Source: Site-B1 sp963827785 (lineage in GTDB: Bacteria > Bacteroidota > Bacteroidia > Flavobacteriales > Flavobacteriaceae). Taken from it: a stretch of DNA of 20,247 nt. Every line of letters starts with the position of its first letter. Position 1 is the first letter of the stretch. The stretch is taken from the NCBI GenBank assembly GCA_963827785.1, contig CAWHCT010000025.1, positions 1-20,247 on the forward strand. Reading direction: 5' to 3'. A model generated the notes under the pieces. The model searched no databases and had not been told where the DNA came from. It worked only from the letters and a program-made list of their open reading frames with translations. Shown one piece after another: positions 1 to 7,637 of this stretch. A program made the translations under genes and the position numbers.

Positions 1-366
1 CCAACAGATGATTTCACACCGGAGCAACTTACAGAAACTTGGAATGATTACATTAAAAAGCTTGAAAAACAAGGTAAATTCAATTTGGCATCAATTTTAT
101 CAATTGATGATCCAAAAATTCAGGATACTACAATTCATCTGGAATATCCAAATTCAACAAACAAAGTTGAAATTGAGCGTCATCAGTATGAATTATTGGG
201 ATTCATTAGAAAGGCACTGAACAACTTTAAAATAGATTTGTCGATCACAGTAAATGAAGAATTAGAAAAGCAATACGCTTATACTCCTAAGGAGAAATAT
301 GAAAAATTAAGAAAGAAAAATGCTAATTTATCTGCTTTAAAAAAAACTTTTGATCTAGACATATAA
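1..366 (+). CDS. dnaX: DNA polymerase III subunit gamma/tau, C-terminal end (partial)
   Basis: This is the last ~121 residues of a gene that begins outside the window; the frame is open from base 1 and stops at 364-366. The segment reads FTPEQLTETWNDYIKKLEKQ at its start and contains PNSTNKVEIER and ends in KKTFDLDI. This pattern (W-x-x-Y-x-x-x-L, an N-S-T-x-K-x-E-x-E strand, and a final L-K-x-x-F-D-L-D) is familiar from the C-terminal domain of flavobacterial DnaX, the clamp-loader subunit that couples replication polymerase and helicase in the cytoplasm. The ATPase and zinc-binding domains lie upstream, outside the window, so identification rests on the tail alone. miaE follows 36 bases downstream on the same strand and could be co-transcribed. 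Confidence 0.8.
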   Translation, partial: PTDDFTPEQLTETWNDYIKKLEKQGKFNLASILSIDDPKIQDTTIHLEYPNSTNKVEIERHQYELLGFIRKALNNFKIDLSITVNEELEKQYAYTPKEKYEKLRKKNANLSALKKTFDLDI

Positions 367-402
367 ATTACTGTTGGCTAGAGCTTTATAATTAATTAAA
401 TT

Positions 403-984
403 ATGTTAGGACTTAAACTTCCAACCGACCCAAGATGGGTTAATATAGTTGAAAAGAACATTGAAGAAATTCTTACTGATCATGCTTTTTGTGAGCAAAA
501 GGCAACAAGTACAGCCATTTCATTAATTGTTAGTTTTCCGGAATATACTGACCTTGTTCAGGAAATGACTTCTTTGGTAAAAGAGGAAATGAGCCATTTT
601 AAAATGGTACATGACAAAATCCTAGAACGTGGCTGGACATTAGGGAGAGACAGAAAAGATGACTATGTTGCTCAATTAGTGAAATTCTTTCCCAAGGGAG
701 GTAGCAGAACTACTCAATTGGTACATCGGCTTTTATATGCAGCGCTTATTGAAGCAAGAAGTTGCGAAAGATTCAGGTTATTATCTGAACAGTTACAGGA
801 TAAAGAATTGGCTGAATTTTATAGAAAACTAATGGTTAGTGAAGCAAACCATTACACGATGTTTTTAGGATTTGCCCGCAAATACGGTGACAGAAAAGAA
901 GTTGACCAAAAATGGCAGCAACTACTGGATCATGAATCCATAATCATGAAAAATTTAAGTAACAAAGAATTCATTCACGGGTAG
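403..984 (+). CDS. miaE: tRNA-(ms2io6A37) hydroxylase MiaE
   Basis: A 193-residue cytoplasmic enzyme of the ferritin-like diiron superfamily, matching the MiaE family in length and motifs. MiaE hydroxylates the isopentenyl side chain of 2-methylthio-N6-isopentenyl-adenosine at tRNA position 37 using O2. Visible metal-ligand pattern: Glu31, Glu62-x-x-His65 (EEMSHF), Glu117 (EARSCERF) and Glu147-x-x-His150 (SEANHY), the two-times E...ExxH arrangement of a diiron four-helix bundle. The start ATG gives the typical beginning MLGLKLPTDPRWV. There is no signal peptide or membrane segment. The stop codon (982-984) directly abuts the stop codon of the convergent MORN gene (985-987), so no separate terminator lies between them. 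The substrate precursor would be made by MiaA and MiaB, encoded elsewhere. Confidence 0.93.
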   Translation: MLGLKLPTDPRWVNIVEKNIEEILTDHAFCEQKATSTAISLIVSFPEYTDLVQEMTSLVKEEMSHFKMVHDKILERGWTLGRDRKDDYVAQLVKFFPKGGSRTTQLVHRLLYAALIEARSCERFRLLSEQLQDKELAEFYRKLMVSEANHYTMFLGFARKYGDRKEVDQKWQQLLDHESIIMKNLSNKEFIHG

Positions 985-1593
985 TTATTGTTTAATTATT
1001 TCTCCATTTACCCAAATACCTGTGTTTTGCGAACCATCGAGATAGGTGTAAGTTCCCTGACCTTCCATTTCTCCGTATAGCCATTCACCATTGTAATTTT
1101 CTCCATTCCTGTAGGTAAATCTACCCTTTCCGTGACGCATGCCACTTTTGTATTCTCCAAAATATCGCTCACCGGTATTAAAATTCATGACACCATGTCC
1201 ATCACGTTTGTTGTTTTTCCAATCTCCTTTAAAAGTACTTCCATTTTTGTAGATCATGATTCCGAATCCTTCCGCGTAACCATCTACAAAATCTCCATTA
1301 TAAACATCTCCGTTCGGCAAGACCAGTTTTCCCTGACCATTTTTCTTGCCATTTTTCCAAAAACCATCATAAATACTGCCATCAGATTTATAATAGGTGC
1401 CTTTTCCTTCCATTTTCCCTGATTTCCAGGCTCCATAGTAATAATCACCATTGTTCCATGTGTATTTTCCCAAACCATTGTCACAATCTCCTGAAATACA
1501 TCCAAGTTGTGTATTCTCTAAATCGATTTCATCATCTTGTGCCATGGTAATAGATCCAAGTAAACTGAAGAAAACTAACAAAAACCTTTTCAT
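985..1593 (-). CDS. secreted MORN-repeat protein
   Basis: A 202-residue protein with a signal peptide (MKRFLLVFFSLLGSITMAQ, cleavage expected near residue 18-19), so probably periplasmic or outer-membrane associated. After a short acidic linker with a Cys pair (Cys32, Cys37), residues ~44-200 are about seven 23-residue MORN repeats with the G-x-Y-x-G-x-W/F-x-x-G-x-x-x-G-x-G pattern, for example NGDVYNGDFVDGYAEGFG. MORN arrays form elongated beta-hairpin sheets used for protein or membrane contact. A specific role cannot be read from the sequence. It lies 44 bases downstream of the ppx-like gene on the same strand, so the two may share a transcript. Such proteins are common in Bacteroidota and are often annotated only by the repeat. 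Confidence 0.9.
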   Translation of the reverse strand: MKRFLLVFFSLLGSITMAQDDEIDLENTQLGCISGDCDNGLGKYTWNNGDYYYGAWKSGKMEGKGTYYKSDGSIYDGFWKNGKKNGQGKLVLPNGDVYNGDFVDGYAEGFGIMIYKNGSTFKGDWKNNKRDGHGVMNFNTGERYFGEYKSGMRHGKGRFTYRNGENYNGEWLYGEMEGQGTYTYLDGSQNTGIWVNGEIIKQ

Positions 1594-1637
1594 GATATTA
1601 TATTTTATAGGTATTACTACAATTAGAATGCCAAAAT

Positions 1638-2543
1638 TTAAATTGTATTGCCAGTTAAGGTCTTAAAGTACATACTTTTAATAATACCATCCGCTAGACC
1701 AATTTTAGGGACATATATATCTTTGGCACCACTCCACTTCATAGCAGATAAATAAATGCGAGTTGCCGGAATTATAACATCTGCTCTATCCTGATTTAAA
1801 TCAAGCTCTGTAATACGCTGTTCGTATGTTAATGAATTAAGTTTACTGTAAAAAGTAGATAAATATAAATATGTCAGTGGTTCTCCTACAGGCTGATTAG
1901 ATAATTTAAATATTGTATTGATATTTCCCCCGGAACCAATTATATCCACTTTATTGTAATCTTTGACATTATCTTTTATCCAATATTCAAGATCTTTCCA
2001 GGCATCATCAATTACTAAATTCTTTAATAAACGTACTGTTCCTATCTTATAAGATTTGGAAGTTATAATTTTTCCATTATCATATATTGTAAATTCGGTG
2101 CTTCCACCGCCAACATCTACATATAAATATGTACAATTTTCCTTGATATATTGGTGCAAATCTGTTGCTGCAATTATTGTAGCCTCTGTTTCTCCATCTA
2201 TAATGTCAATATTGATTTTGGCTTTTAATTCAATTAGCTCAATAATATCCTTACCATTTATAGCTTCGCGCATAGCTGAAGTTGCACAAGCTTTATATTT
2301 TTTAATATTATGAGATTTCATTAATAGTTTGAATGCTAACATAGTATCAACTAAACGTAATGAATTTTTTTTTGAAATAATTTGATTCATAAATACATCT
2401 TCACCCAATCTTATAGGTACTCTAACCAGGGAATTCTTTTTAATTCGTACAAGCTGACCTTTTTCTTCTATAATGTTACTAATCAATAATCTGACAGCAT
2501 TCGAGCCAATATCTATTGCTGCATATTTTTTTATTCGTAGCAT
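1638..2543 (-). CDS. short Ppx/GppA family phosphatase (exopolyphosphatase)
   Basis: A 301-residue cytoplasmic protein of the Ppx/GppA family within the actin-like ATPase (ASKHA) superfamily. Members hydrolyse terminal phosphate from polyphosphate and/or pppGpp. Visible motifs: phosphate-1 loop DIGSNAVRLL (residues 11-20), ATSAMREAING (87-97), IDGETEA (115-121, containing the catalytic-glutamate region), phosphate-2 DVGGGSTEF (143-151) and GSGGNINT (203-210). At about 300 residues it has only the two-lobed catalytic core and lacks the C-terminal helical domains of the 500-residue E. coli Ppx and GppA; this short form is common in Bacteroidota. In many flavobacteria ppx sits next to polyphosphate kinase, but here no ppk is nearby. 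Substrate preference (polyP or pppGpp) cannot be decided from sequence. The ATG start gives LRIKKYAAIDIGSN, correctly placing the first motif. Confidence 0.88.
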   Translation of the reverse strand: MLRIKKYAAIDIGSNAVRLLISNIIEEKGQLVRIKKNSLVRVPIRLGEDVFMNQIISKKNSLRLVDTMLAFKLLMKSHNIKKYKACATSAMREAINGKDIIELIELKAKINIDIIDGETEATIIAATDLHQYIKENCTYLYVDVGGGSTEFTIYDNGKIITSKSYKIGTVRLLKNLVIDDAWKDLEYWIKDNVKDYNKVDIIGSGGNINTIFKLSNQPVGEPLTYLYLSTFYSKLNSLTYEQRITELDLNQDRADVIIPATRIYLSAMKWSGAKDIYVPKIGLADGIIKSMYFKTLTGNTI

Positions 2544-2932
2544 TATTTACTTATTGAATTTATATTTAATATCCAATTTTTCATAAGATGTCTATTCATA
2601 GTTAAAGATACACGCGAATAATACACTAAAATTACAAAATGCAGAATTAATAACACGCATTTAGTTATTTATCCATTCTACAATTTATGCTCCTTAAAAG
2701 TTGCCACATAAAAAGTGTTCTCTTAATACCGTAAAGAAACTTTTGAATTAATATTTTTCAAGAAAGTGAAGTTTTAACTCTTGCTTTTTTTTTAAAGCGT
2801 GAGCTACATATAGTTGAAAAAACTAGAACAAAGTGGAAATTAATCAATAGGAATATAGTAAAGTAAGGTGAGCAAAAAACAATTTATTTGATATTAAATA
2901 CTATAAAAATAATTCTTCTCAAGTATGATACA
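2544..2932. other. intergenic region without a recognisable gene
   Basis: 389 AT-rich bases between the upstream end of the ppx-like gene and the downstream end of the intradiol-dioxygenase-like gene (both minus strand). I see no tRNA, no convincing ORF and no hairpin-plus-U-tract terminator. The nearest candidate, a T-run flanked by GC/AAAGC near 2783-2800, has no real stem. The ppx promoter is expected here but I could not find an 8/8 TAnnTTTG element on the minus strand. Confidence 0.5.
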
Positions 2933-3559
2933 TTAATTTGCCATAGCAATTCCTTCACGAAGTTTAATGTCTTTCTGGGTTACAAACAGGCCATCTTCTT
3001 TTTTCAATTTCAGGATTCGGGTAACATCACCTTTTTTAGTTAATCTCTTACGACATAATTTAGACAACAAAGGATCCTCATCAAAAAGGAATGTTGCAAT
3101 TTCATATTCTGGCTTGGATGGTTCCTTAATTATAGGAAATAATTGTTGCATTTGATTATAACGTCGGTCATTTCCAGGTACATAAGTATAGAAAGTATAA
3201 TTGCCATTTGCATCAGTTTTAACATATCCTCTATTATGCACATAGCGTCTTCCATTTTCTTTTCTCAAATCAAAATTACCGTTTTCATCTGCTTGCTCTA
3301 TATACAAGATCACATCTTTTGCTGGTGTAATTCCATCACTCTTATAAATGGTACCATAAATCTTAAGTTTATTATCTTTTGATTCAAAACCCGGAATAGT
3401 ATCAATATTATTTATTTGTTCCTCATTGTAATCGAAGAATGTGTCAGCTATAATATTTTCAAAATTGTTTTCTGAAAATTCTGCAGAATCTTGTGCATAA
3501 ATAGAAAAATTAGCGCTTATAAGGCAGACGAGACAAAAATGTAGAATAAAATTTTTCAT
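2933..3559 (-). CDS. secreted intradiol ring-cleavage dioxygenase-like protein, probably non-catalytic
   Basis: A 208-residue protein with a signal peptide (residues 1-22, ending SIYAQ). Residues ~64-150 carry the beta-sandwich signature of the intradiol dioxygenase / protocatechuate 3,4-dioxygenase-like family seen in Bacteroidota: GTIYKSDGITPAKDVILYI (69-87), RGYVKTDANGNYTFYTYVPG (110-129), then KEPSKPEYEIATFLFDEDPL. Canonical members use two Tyr and two His to bind Fe(III), with the histidines in an H-I-H strand just before the K/x-E-P segment. Here that strand reads LFPIIKEP (140-147), with no histidine, so the usual iron site is missing. It may therefore be a structural or binding domain, like carboxypeptidase-regulatory-type folds. 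It stands alone on the minus strand with long AT-rich flanks. Family assignment is moderately secure; loss of catalysis is an inference from the absent ligands. Confidence 0.72.
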   Translation of the reverse strand: MKNFILHFCLVCLISANFSIYAQDSAEFSENNFENIIADTFFDYNEEQINNIDTIPGFESKDNKLKIYGTIYKSDGITPAKDVILYIEQADENGNFDLRKENGRRYVHNRGYVKTDANGNYTFYTYVPGNDRRYNQMQQLFPIIKEPSKPEYEIATFLFDEDPLLSKLCRKRLTKKGDVTRILKLKKEDGLFVTQKDIKLREGIAMAN

Positions 3560-3640
3560 TGATTTTAGATTTAAGGGTTACCTCAAAATTCAGGCAAAAA
3601 AACCATAATCTGCTAAAAATCTTATGAATGCTCGATTTTT

Positions 3641-3724
3641 TCGATAAAGCGTTTTAATTGGTAAAATGTATCGATAAAATACATCTGTTTTTTACATTGT
3701 ATGATATCCTTTTGTTATGTAAAA
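3641..3724. promoter_or_regulatory. cluster of short inverted/direct repeats, possible operator
   Basis: Three symmetric elements lie within 84 bases. The 8-mer TCGATAAA occurs at 3641-3648 and again at 3671-3678 (30 bases apart). ATGTAT (3666-3671) faces ATACAT (3679-3684) across 7 bases. TTTTACAT (3690-3697) faces ATGTAAAA (3717-3724) across 19 bases, a perfect 8-bp inverted repeat. They sit ~80-165 bases upstream of the minus-strand gene start at 3559. Short AT-rich repeats arise by chance in such DNA, so a binding-site role is only a suggestion. Confidence 0.25.
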
Positions 3725-4011
3725 CAAGAATTTGGTAGGTTACATTCACCATAAAATCATACTCTAATTATAAGTATTTTTGACAATGAAACCAAGGTAA
3801 AATAATGACCTATTATTTACTATTATTAGAATTGTTAGAAAAATTAATTTATGTAAATACTCACTACTTCAGTATTATTATGCTTTTAGTGCCCGACAAT
3901 TTAAAATAAAACTGTTTGGTAATTCATCGTTAAAATATGAACTTCATCAATATATAATGCTGTTTATCTAATATATATGTATTTTATGGATTAAAAAGTT
4001 GTAAAAAAATA

Positions 4012-4041
4012 TTGATGTTTTTAATAAATTGTATAGATTTG
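4012..4041 (+). promoter_or_regulatory. Bacteroidota-type promoter for the gene at 4071
   Basis: TTG at 4012-4014, a 19-base spacer, then TAGATTTG at 4034-4041, a full match to the Bacteroidota primary-sigma consensus TTG-N17-23-TAnnTTTG. Transcription would start near 4047-4049, leaving a leader of about 23 bases before the ATG at 4071. Confidence 0.6.
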
Positions 4042-4070
4042 TTTAATCAAGCCCTTTAAAAAACGATGTA

Positions 4071-4550
4071 ATGAAATCAAAACCTATTATAATTAGTGTC
4101 ATTTTTTTTCTGATAATGAGCGTCAATTTTGCTCAGAAGGAGGAAACCCCAAAAACCAAGAAGAAAAAGAAAGCTCCTATAACCATGATTACGGGCAAGG
4201 TTTATATAAACAAATACCACACATACGACGAGTTAAATAAATTGTCCAAAGGTGATTTACTCACATTATATAGTGAACGAATTGAAGTTATCGTAAATAT
4301 TTTGCCAAATATTGCATTTGCTACTAAACCTACTGTAACTATGGAGTCTTTAGGAATTCCGGAAACTAAGGATAATAAAAAAGCCTTAGAAGCAAACCAG
4401 AAAGCATCAGTTGAATATTTTGATAGCACTATGGAGTTCCAAAGAAAGATTTTGCCGTACTCAGATACTGGCAATTTAATATCAGCCATTTTGTTTTATG
4501 AAGAAACACTAAAATCATTACATACGTATAACGATTTTAAGATTGATTAA
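4071..4550 (+). CDS. small secreted protein of unknown function
   Basis: A 159-residue protein not assigned to a named family. Residues 1-22 are a signal peptide (MKSKPIIISVIFFLIMSVNFAQ). Next comes a highly basic patch containing TKKKKKAP (residues ~29-36), then a mainly helical-looking body with YHTYDELNKLSKGDLLTLYSER, an ILPNIAF segment and a C-terminal helix ending in YNDFKID. There is no cysteine in the mature part and no membrane segment, so it is probably periplasmic. It forms a single-gene unit: a consensus promoter lies 30 bases upstream of the ATG and a strong intrinsic terminator 26 bases after the stop. The KVYINKYHTYDEL and LYSERI-VIVNILPNIAF segments look like conserved strands or helices, but I cannot name a function. 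Confidence 0.8.
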   Translation: MKSKPIIISVIFFLIMSVNFAQKEETPKTKKKKKAPITMITGKVYINKYHTYDELNKLSKGDLLTLYSERIEVIVNILPNIAFATKPTVTMESLGIPETKDNKKALEANQKASVEYFDSTMEFQRKILPYSDTGNLISAILFYEETLKSLHTYNDFKID

Positions 4551-4575
4551 TAATAAATCGACCAAAACCTTAAAC

Positions 4576-4606
4576 AAAGCCTCAGCAAATTTGCTGAGGC
4601 TTTTTT
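4576..4606 (+). terminator. strong intrinsic terminator
   Basis: Bases 4576-4603 are a perfect 28-base palindrome (AAAGCCTCAGCAAA / TTTGCTGAGGCTTT), with a GC-rich AGCCTCAGC stem followed by a six-T tract (4601-4606). It lies 26 bases after the stop of the gene at 4071-4550 and ends that transcript. Because the stem is flanked by A- and T-runs it could also act on minus-strand transcripts. Confidence 0.9.
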
Positions 4607-4719
4607 CTGAAATATCATGGAATTTTAATTTTGATATATACTCTTTGTCGGAAATTTTTAACTGAAACAAAAATATTGTAAGAAATTATTTATGAAATAA
4701 TGCAGTACATCGATATTTT

Positions 4720-4750
4720 TTGCGTTTAATAAGTAATATCCTTATTTTTG
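4720..4750 (+). promoter_or_regulatory. Bacteroidota-type promoter for the T9SS adhesin locus
   Basis: TTG at 4720-4722, a 20-base spacer and TATTTTTG at 4743-4750, a full match to TTG-N17-23-TAnnTTTG. It lies about 45 bases upstream of the ATG at 4796. No comparable element was found before 6182, 7638, 10182 or 18393, so this may drive everything from 4796 to 19394. Confidence 0.5.
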
Positions 4751-4795
4751 AGTATATAAAATGGTGTCCCCCTCACCTACTTAATCTTGACCTCT

Positions 4796-6094
4796 ATGAA
4801 AAAAATTACTCAATTAGCACTATTTGTCTTCTTAATTATATCAGGCAATTCTTTTGCTCAACAAGAAAAGGGCATAACTGGTTTCGATAACTGGTTGAAC
4901 CCATGGACCGAATTCAAGCCAAACAAAGTCGATTATGGCCAACCTACCGAAATACTGAGTGGCGATATTACCAAGGATACTAAATTATACAAAAAAAACA
5001 TCTATTTGTTGCTTGGCGATGTCTTTGTAACTGATAGTACAACACTTACAATTGAACCCGGAACAGTTATTATGGGTGATTTTAAAACTAAGGGTTCTCT
5101 AACTATTAGTAAAGGATCTACTATTATGGCCAATGGTTCCTCAACAGACCCAATTATTTTCACATCTAGCAATAGTATTAAAAAGCCCGGAGATTGGGGA
5201 GGAATCTTTATTCTTGGTGATGCTCCTATTAATAAATTTGATGGCGAGGCCTCTTTAAATTACGGGTTATTGCCTTCGGCTGTCAAAAATATTACTTATG
5301 GTGGTAATTATACCGAGAGTTGTTCAGGTATTTTTAGTTATGTAAGAATTGAATATGCAGGTAAGAGAACCAAAAAATACGGATATTTCAATGGACTTAC
5401 CTTAGCTGGTGTTGGAAAACTAACTGTTATTGATAACGTAATGGTAAGTTATTGCGAGGGTAACTCCTTTAATATACTGGGAGGAAATGTTAATTTAGAT
5501 AAGTTGGTTTCTTTTAGATCTAGTATTCATGACTTTGAGTTTAATTATGGTGTCCAATGCAGAATATCTAATTCTTTAGCTATAAAATCACCTTATATTT
5601 CTGGTTCAGAAGTATCAAGATGTATGAATATACTTGCTTATGATCTACAGGAAGAAGCAGATTTATCAAAATTGCAAACCTCTGTGAAGGCTGAAAACTT
5701 GAGCTTGGTGAATATTAGTGATGACTTGAGCTACGATATTAAAGTTGGTCTGGTATATGAAGCCATATTTATTGGAATGAACACGTCTTTTTCTATTAAT
5801 AAAAGTGTGATTTCCGGATTCAATCCAGCCGTAATCCTGGATGAAAAGATCAAACTAAATTCTGAAAATTTGGAAAGGATTAAGTTCATTAAAACATATT
5901 TTAACAACTGCAGTGGAAATATTTTCAGAAATGGCTATTCCAATAACGATGATCTCGAAAACTATTATGGCAATAGAGCTTATGTTAACGTATACTCTAA
6001 GGGTCCGGATTCTGAAACATTCATTGATCCAGATAATGGGAGGCATCCAGATTTTAGATTAAGAATCAATAAGATCTTTGCCTCTAATGATTAA
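4796..6094 (+). CDS. secreted parallel beta-helix-like surface protein
   Basis: A 432-residue protein from the ATG at 4796; an in-frame TTG at 4787 would only add three residues before the signal peptide, so ATG is preferred. The signal peptide is residues 1-21 (MKKITQLALFVFLIISGNSFA). The body has the features of a Bacteroidota family of secreted beta-helix proteins: TTLTIEPGTVIMG (82-94), GDWGGIFILGDAPIN (132-146), ITYGGNYTESCSGIFSYVRI (166-185, continuing into EYAG), YFNGLTLAGVG (197-207) and a V-S-Y-x-x-x-x-x-F-x-x-x-G-G-x-V repeat unit near 217-232. These short strand-turn units suggest a right-handed parallel beta-helix. No type A or type B T9SS sorting domain is visible at the C-terminus (it ends FRLRINKIFASND), so its final location is uncertain. 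It is the first gene of the locus and lies 87 bases upstream of the first cassette. Confidence 0.78.
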   Translation: MKKITQLALFVFLIISGNSFAQQEKGITGFDNWLNPWTEFKPNKVDYGQPTEILSGDITKDTKLYKKNIYLLLGDVFVTDSTTLTIEPGTVIMGDFKTKGSLTISKGSTIMANGSSTDPIIFTSSNSIKKPGDWGGIFILGDAPINKFDGEASLNYGLLPSAVKNITYGGNYTESCSGIFSYVRIEYAGKRTKKYGYFNGLTLAGVGKLTVIDNVMVSYCEGNSFNILGGNVNLDKLVSFRSSIHDFEFNYGVQCRISNSLAIKSPYISGSEVSRCMNILAYDLQEEADLSKLQTSVKAENLSLVNISDDLSYDIKVGLVYEAIFIGMNTSFSINKSVISGFNPAVILDEKIKLNSENLERIKFIKTYFNNCSGNIFRNGYSNNDDLENYYGNRAYVNVYSKGPDSETFIDPDNGRHPDFRLRINKIFASND

Positions 6095-6116
6095 GACTAA
6101 CAGTTAGACAATTAAT

Positions 6117-6128
6117 AATACCGGTATT
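6117..6128. repeat. short perfect palindrome
   Basis: AATACCGGTATT is a perfect 12-base palindrome in the 87-base gap between the beta-helix gene and the cassette 1 surface protein. It has no U-tract after it and is too short for a terminator. A protein-binding role is possible but unsupported. Confidence 0.3.
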
Positions 6129-6181
6129 GATCTCAATTAAACACACAGCATATAGGATATAAAATTACAACCCAAATCTAG

Positions 6182-7636
6182 ATGTATAAAATAAAAATTG
6201 CATATAAACTTTTCTTCGGAATTTGTTTTTTCGCTCTTAGTATTCAAGAACAGGCTAAGGCCCAAATAGTTATAGGTACGCCTAATTTGGGATTTAGCCA
6301 AGCATGTGCAAATGAATCTTTTAACACCTATAGTACCACTTTTGTTTTTTCCCCTGAGTCAAACTTAAACGCATCAAACCAATTCTCTATCGAACTATCT
6401 GATGCTGATGGTGATTTTATTAACGCAACTGTTGTATTTACTTCCAATCCTGGTGCCGTTACTACATCACCGGCAACCTTAGTTTTTTCTTTACCCAATA
6501 CAACTGCCGGAGAAAATTATAAACTGCGAATAAAAAGTAGTTCACCTGCTGCAACCAGTTCAAAATCTGTATCTTTTCCAGCATACTTCAAAATACAGGA
6601 CACGCCATTTACTATCAATAACTTGGTGTCATCTGGTGCCTATTGTTCGGGAGGAAATTACCTTTTAGCCATTGACAATCCTGGTACGGGTTCAAATGAT
6701 TCTCCGTTAAATTATCCATCCCTAACCTTTAATTGGTTCAAAGAGACAGGACCTACTACAGCTGTTTTCGTGGCTGAGGGTACTACTCTCTCAGTCAACA
6801 ACGAAGGAACTTATTTTGTAGAAACTAATTATGGCACATGTACATCCGATTCATTTTCAAATCGTGTTACAATAAGTGAAGTCACCTCCGGAGAAGCTGA
6901 AGCCGGTATTTCATCTAGCTTGGGAAATCCTTTTTGTCCGAGTCAAGGTTCGACCACATTAAGCACTATTGGTGGTAACAGCTTTCAATGGTTTAAAGAT
7001 GATGTTCCTATTGCAGATGCAACAGAACAAATGTATCAGGCAAATGAATCTGGTATTTACTCGGTTCAGGTTGATTTGGGTGATTGTTCTGCTTCCGGTT
7101 CAATAGAACTAGAAAGCGAACTGTTTGATGCCGAGATAAATGTTTCGGCTTTTAACTCACTCGAAGAAGGAGAAACACTATCTGTCACTGTCAATACTAC
7201 TGCGAACAATCCAATTTTTAAATGGTATTTAAATAATGTTTTAATTACTGGTGCATCAGAAGATAACTTCAATGTATCAGAAATTGGAAGCTATAAAATA
7301 ATTGTTTCAGAAACAACAGGATGTAATGGTTCAAGAGAGTTTTTATTTGAAGTTAATGAACCATTCCCGGATGTAGAAAAAATTCCAAATGTGATAAGTC
7401 CCAATGGTGACGGAATAAATGATACTTGGATAATTCCAACAAAATACGTTACTGGTACCAATACTGAGGTTTTGATCATGAATAATTATGGTAAAGTAGC
7501 GCTTCAAACGAACAATTATCTAAATAATTGGCCTGAGAATGATTTGAATCTGTCAAGTATCAATCAGGTCTATTATTATGTTATAAAAACAAGCGATAAC
7601 GAAACCAGAAAGGGTTCCATTACAGTAATAAAATAA
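6182..7636 (+). CDS. T9SS type B sorted surface protein with Ig-like domains
   Basis: A 484-residue secreted protein. Residues 1-27 form a signal peptide ending in QAKA-Q. The N-terminal ~130 residues are a beta-rich domain. Then come about three Ig/PKD-like units, recognisable by C...W-F/Y-K...G-x-Y-x-V...C spacing: roughly residues 155-220 (SLTFNWFKETG...GTYFVE), 250-303 (NSFQWFKDDVPI...GIYSVQV) and 332-381 (PIFKWYLNNVLI...GSYKIIV). Residues ~400-484 are the gliding motility-associated C-terminal domain (CHU_C, T9SS type B sorting signal): IPNVISPNGDGINDTW, VLIMNNYGKV, YYYVIKTSDNETRKGSITV. Proteins with this domain are exported by T9SS and depend on a PorP/SprF-family partner. That partner follows after one base (stop 7634-7636, ATG 7638), implying translational coupling. 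The ligand or function of the Ig-like part is unknown. Confidence 0.88.
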   Translation: MYKIKIAYKLFFGICFFALSIQEQAKAQIVIGTPNLGFSQACANESFNTYSTTFVFSPESNLNASNQFSIELSDADGDFINATVVFTSNPGAVTTSPATLVFSLPNTTAGENYKLRIKSSSPAATSSKSVSFPAYFKIQDTPFTINNLVSSGAYCSGGNYLLAIDNPGTGSNDSPLNYPSLTFNWFKETGPTTAVFVAEGTTLSVNNEGTYFVETNYGTCTSDSFSNRVTISEVTSGEAEAGISSSLGNPFCPSQGSTTLSTIGGNSFQWFKDDVPIADATEQMYQANESGIYSVQVDLGDCSASGSIELESELFDAEINVSAFNSLEEGETLSVTVNTTANNPIFKWYLNNVLITGASEDNFNVSEIGSYKIIVSETTGCNGSREFLFEVNEPFPDVEKIPNVISPNGDGINDTWIIPTKYVTGTNTEVLIMNNYGKVALQTNNYLNNWPENDLNLSSINQVYYYVIKTSDNETRKGSITVIK

Positions 7637-7637
7637 T

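Larger units (their letters stand above)
3560..4070. other. AT-rich divergent intergenic region
   Basis: 511 bases between two divergently transcribed secreted-protein genes. There is no RNA gene or supportable ORF. It holds a cluster of short inverted and direct repeats at 3641-3724 and, at the right edge, a good plus-strand promoter at 4012-4041 (both listed separately). No clear minus-strand TAnnTTTG element for the gene at 2933-3559 was found. Confidence 0.55.

Noticed and set aside
2056..2313. Plus-strand 85-residue open frame inside the ppx-like gene
   Set aside because: It lies wholly antisense to a conserved catalytic region, with no domain or promoter; a shadow frame.
2783..2800. 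T-run flanked by GC/AAAGC as a terminator
   Set aside because: The complementary arms are only a few A/T-rich bases with no stable stem, and the position fits no gene end.
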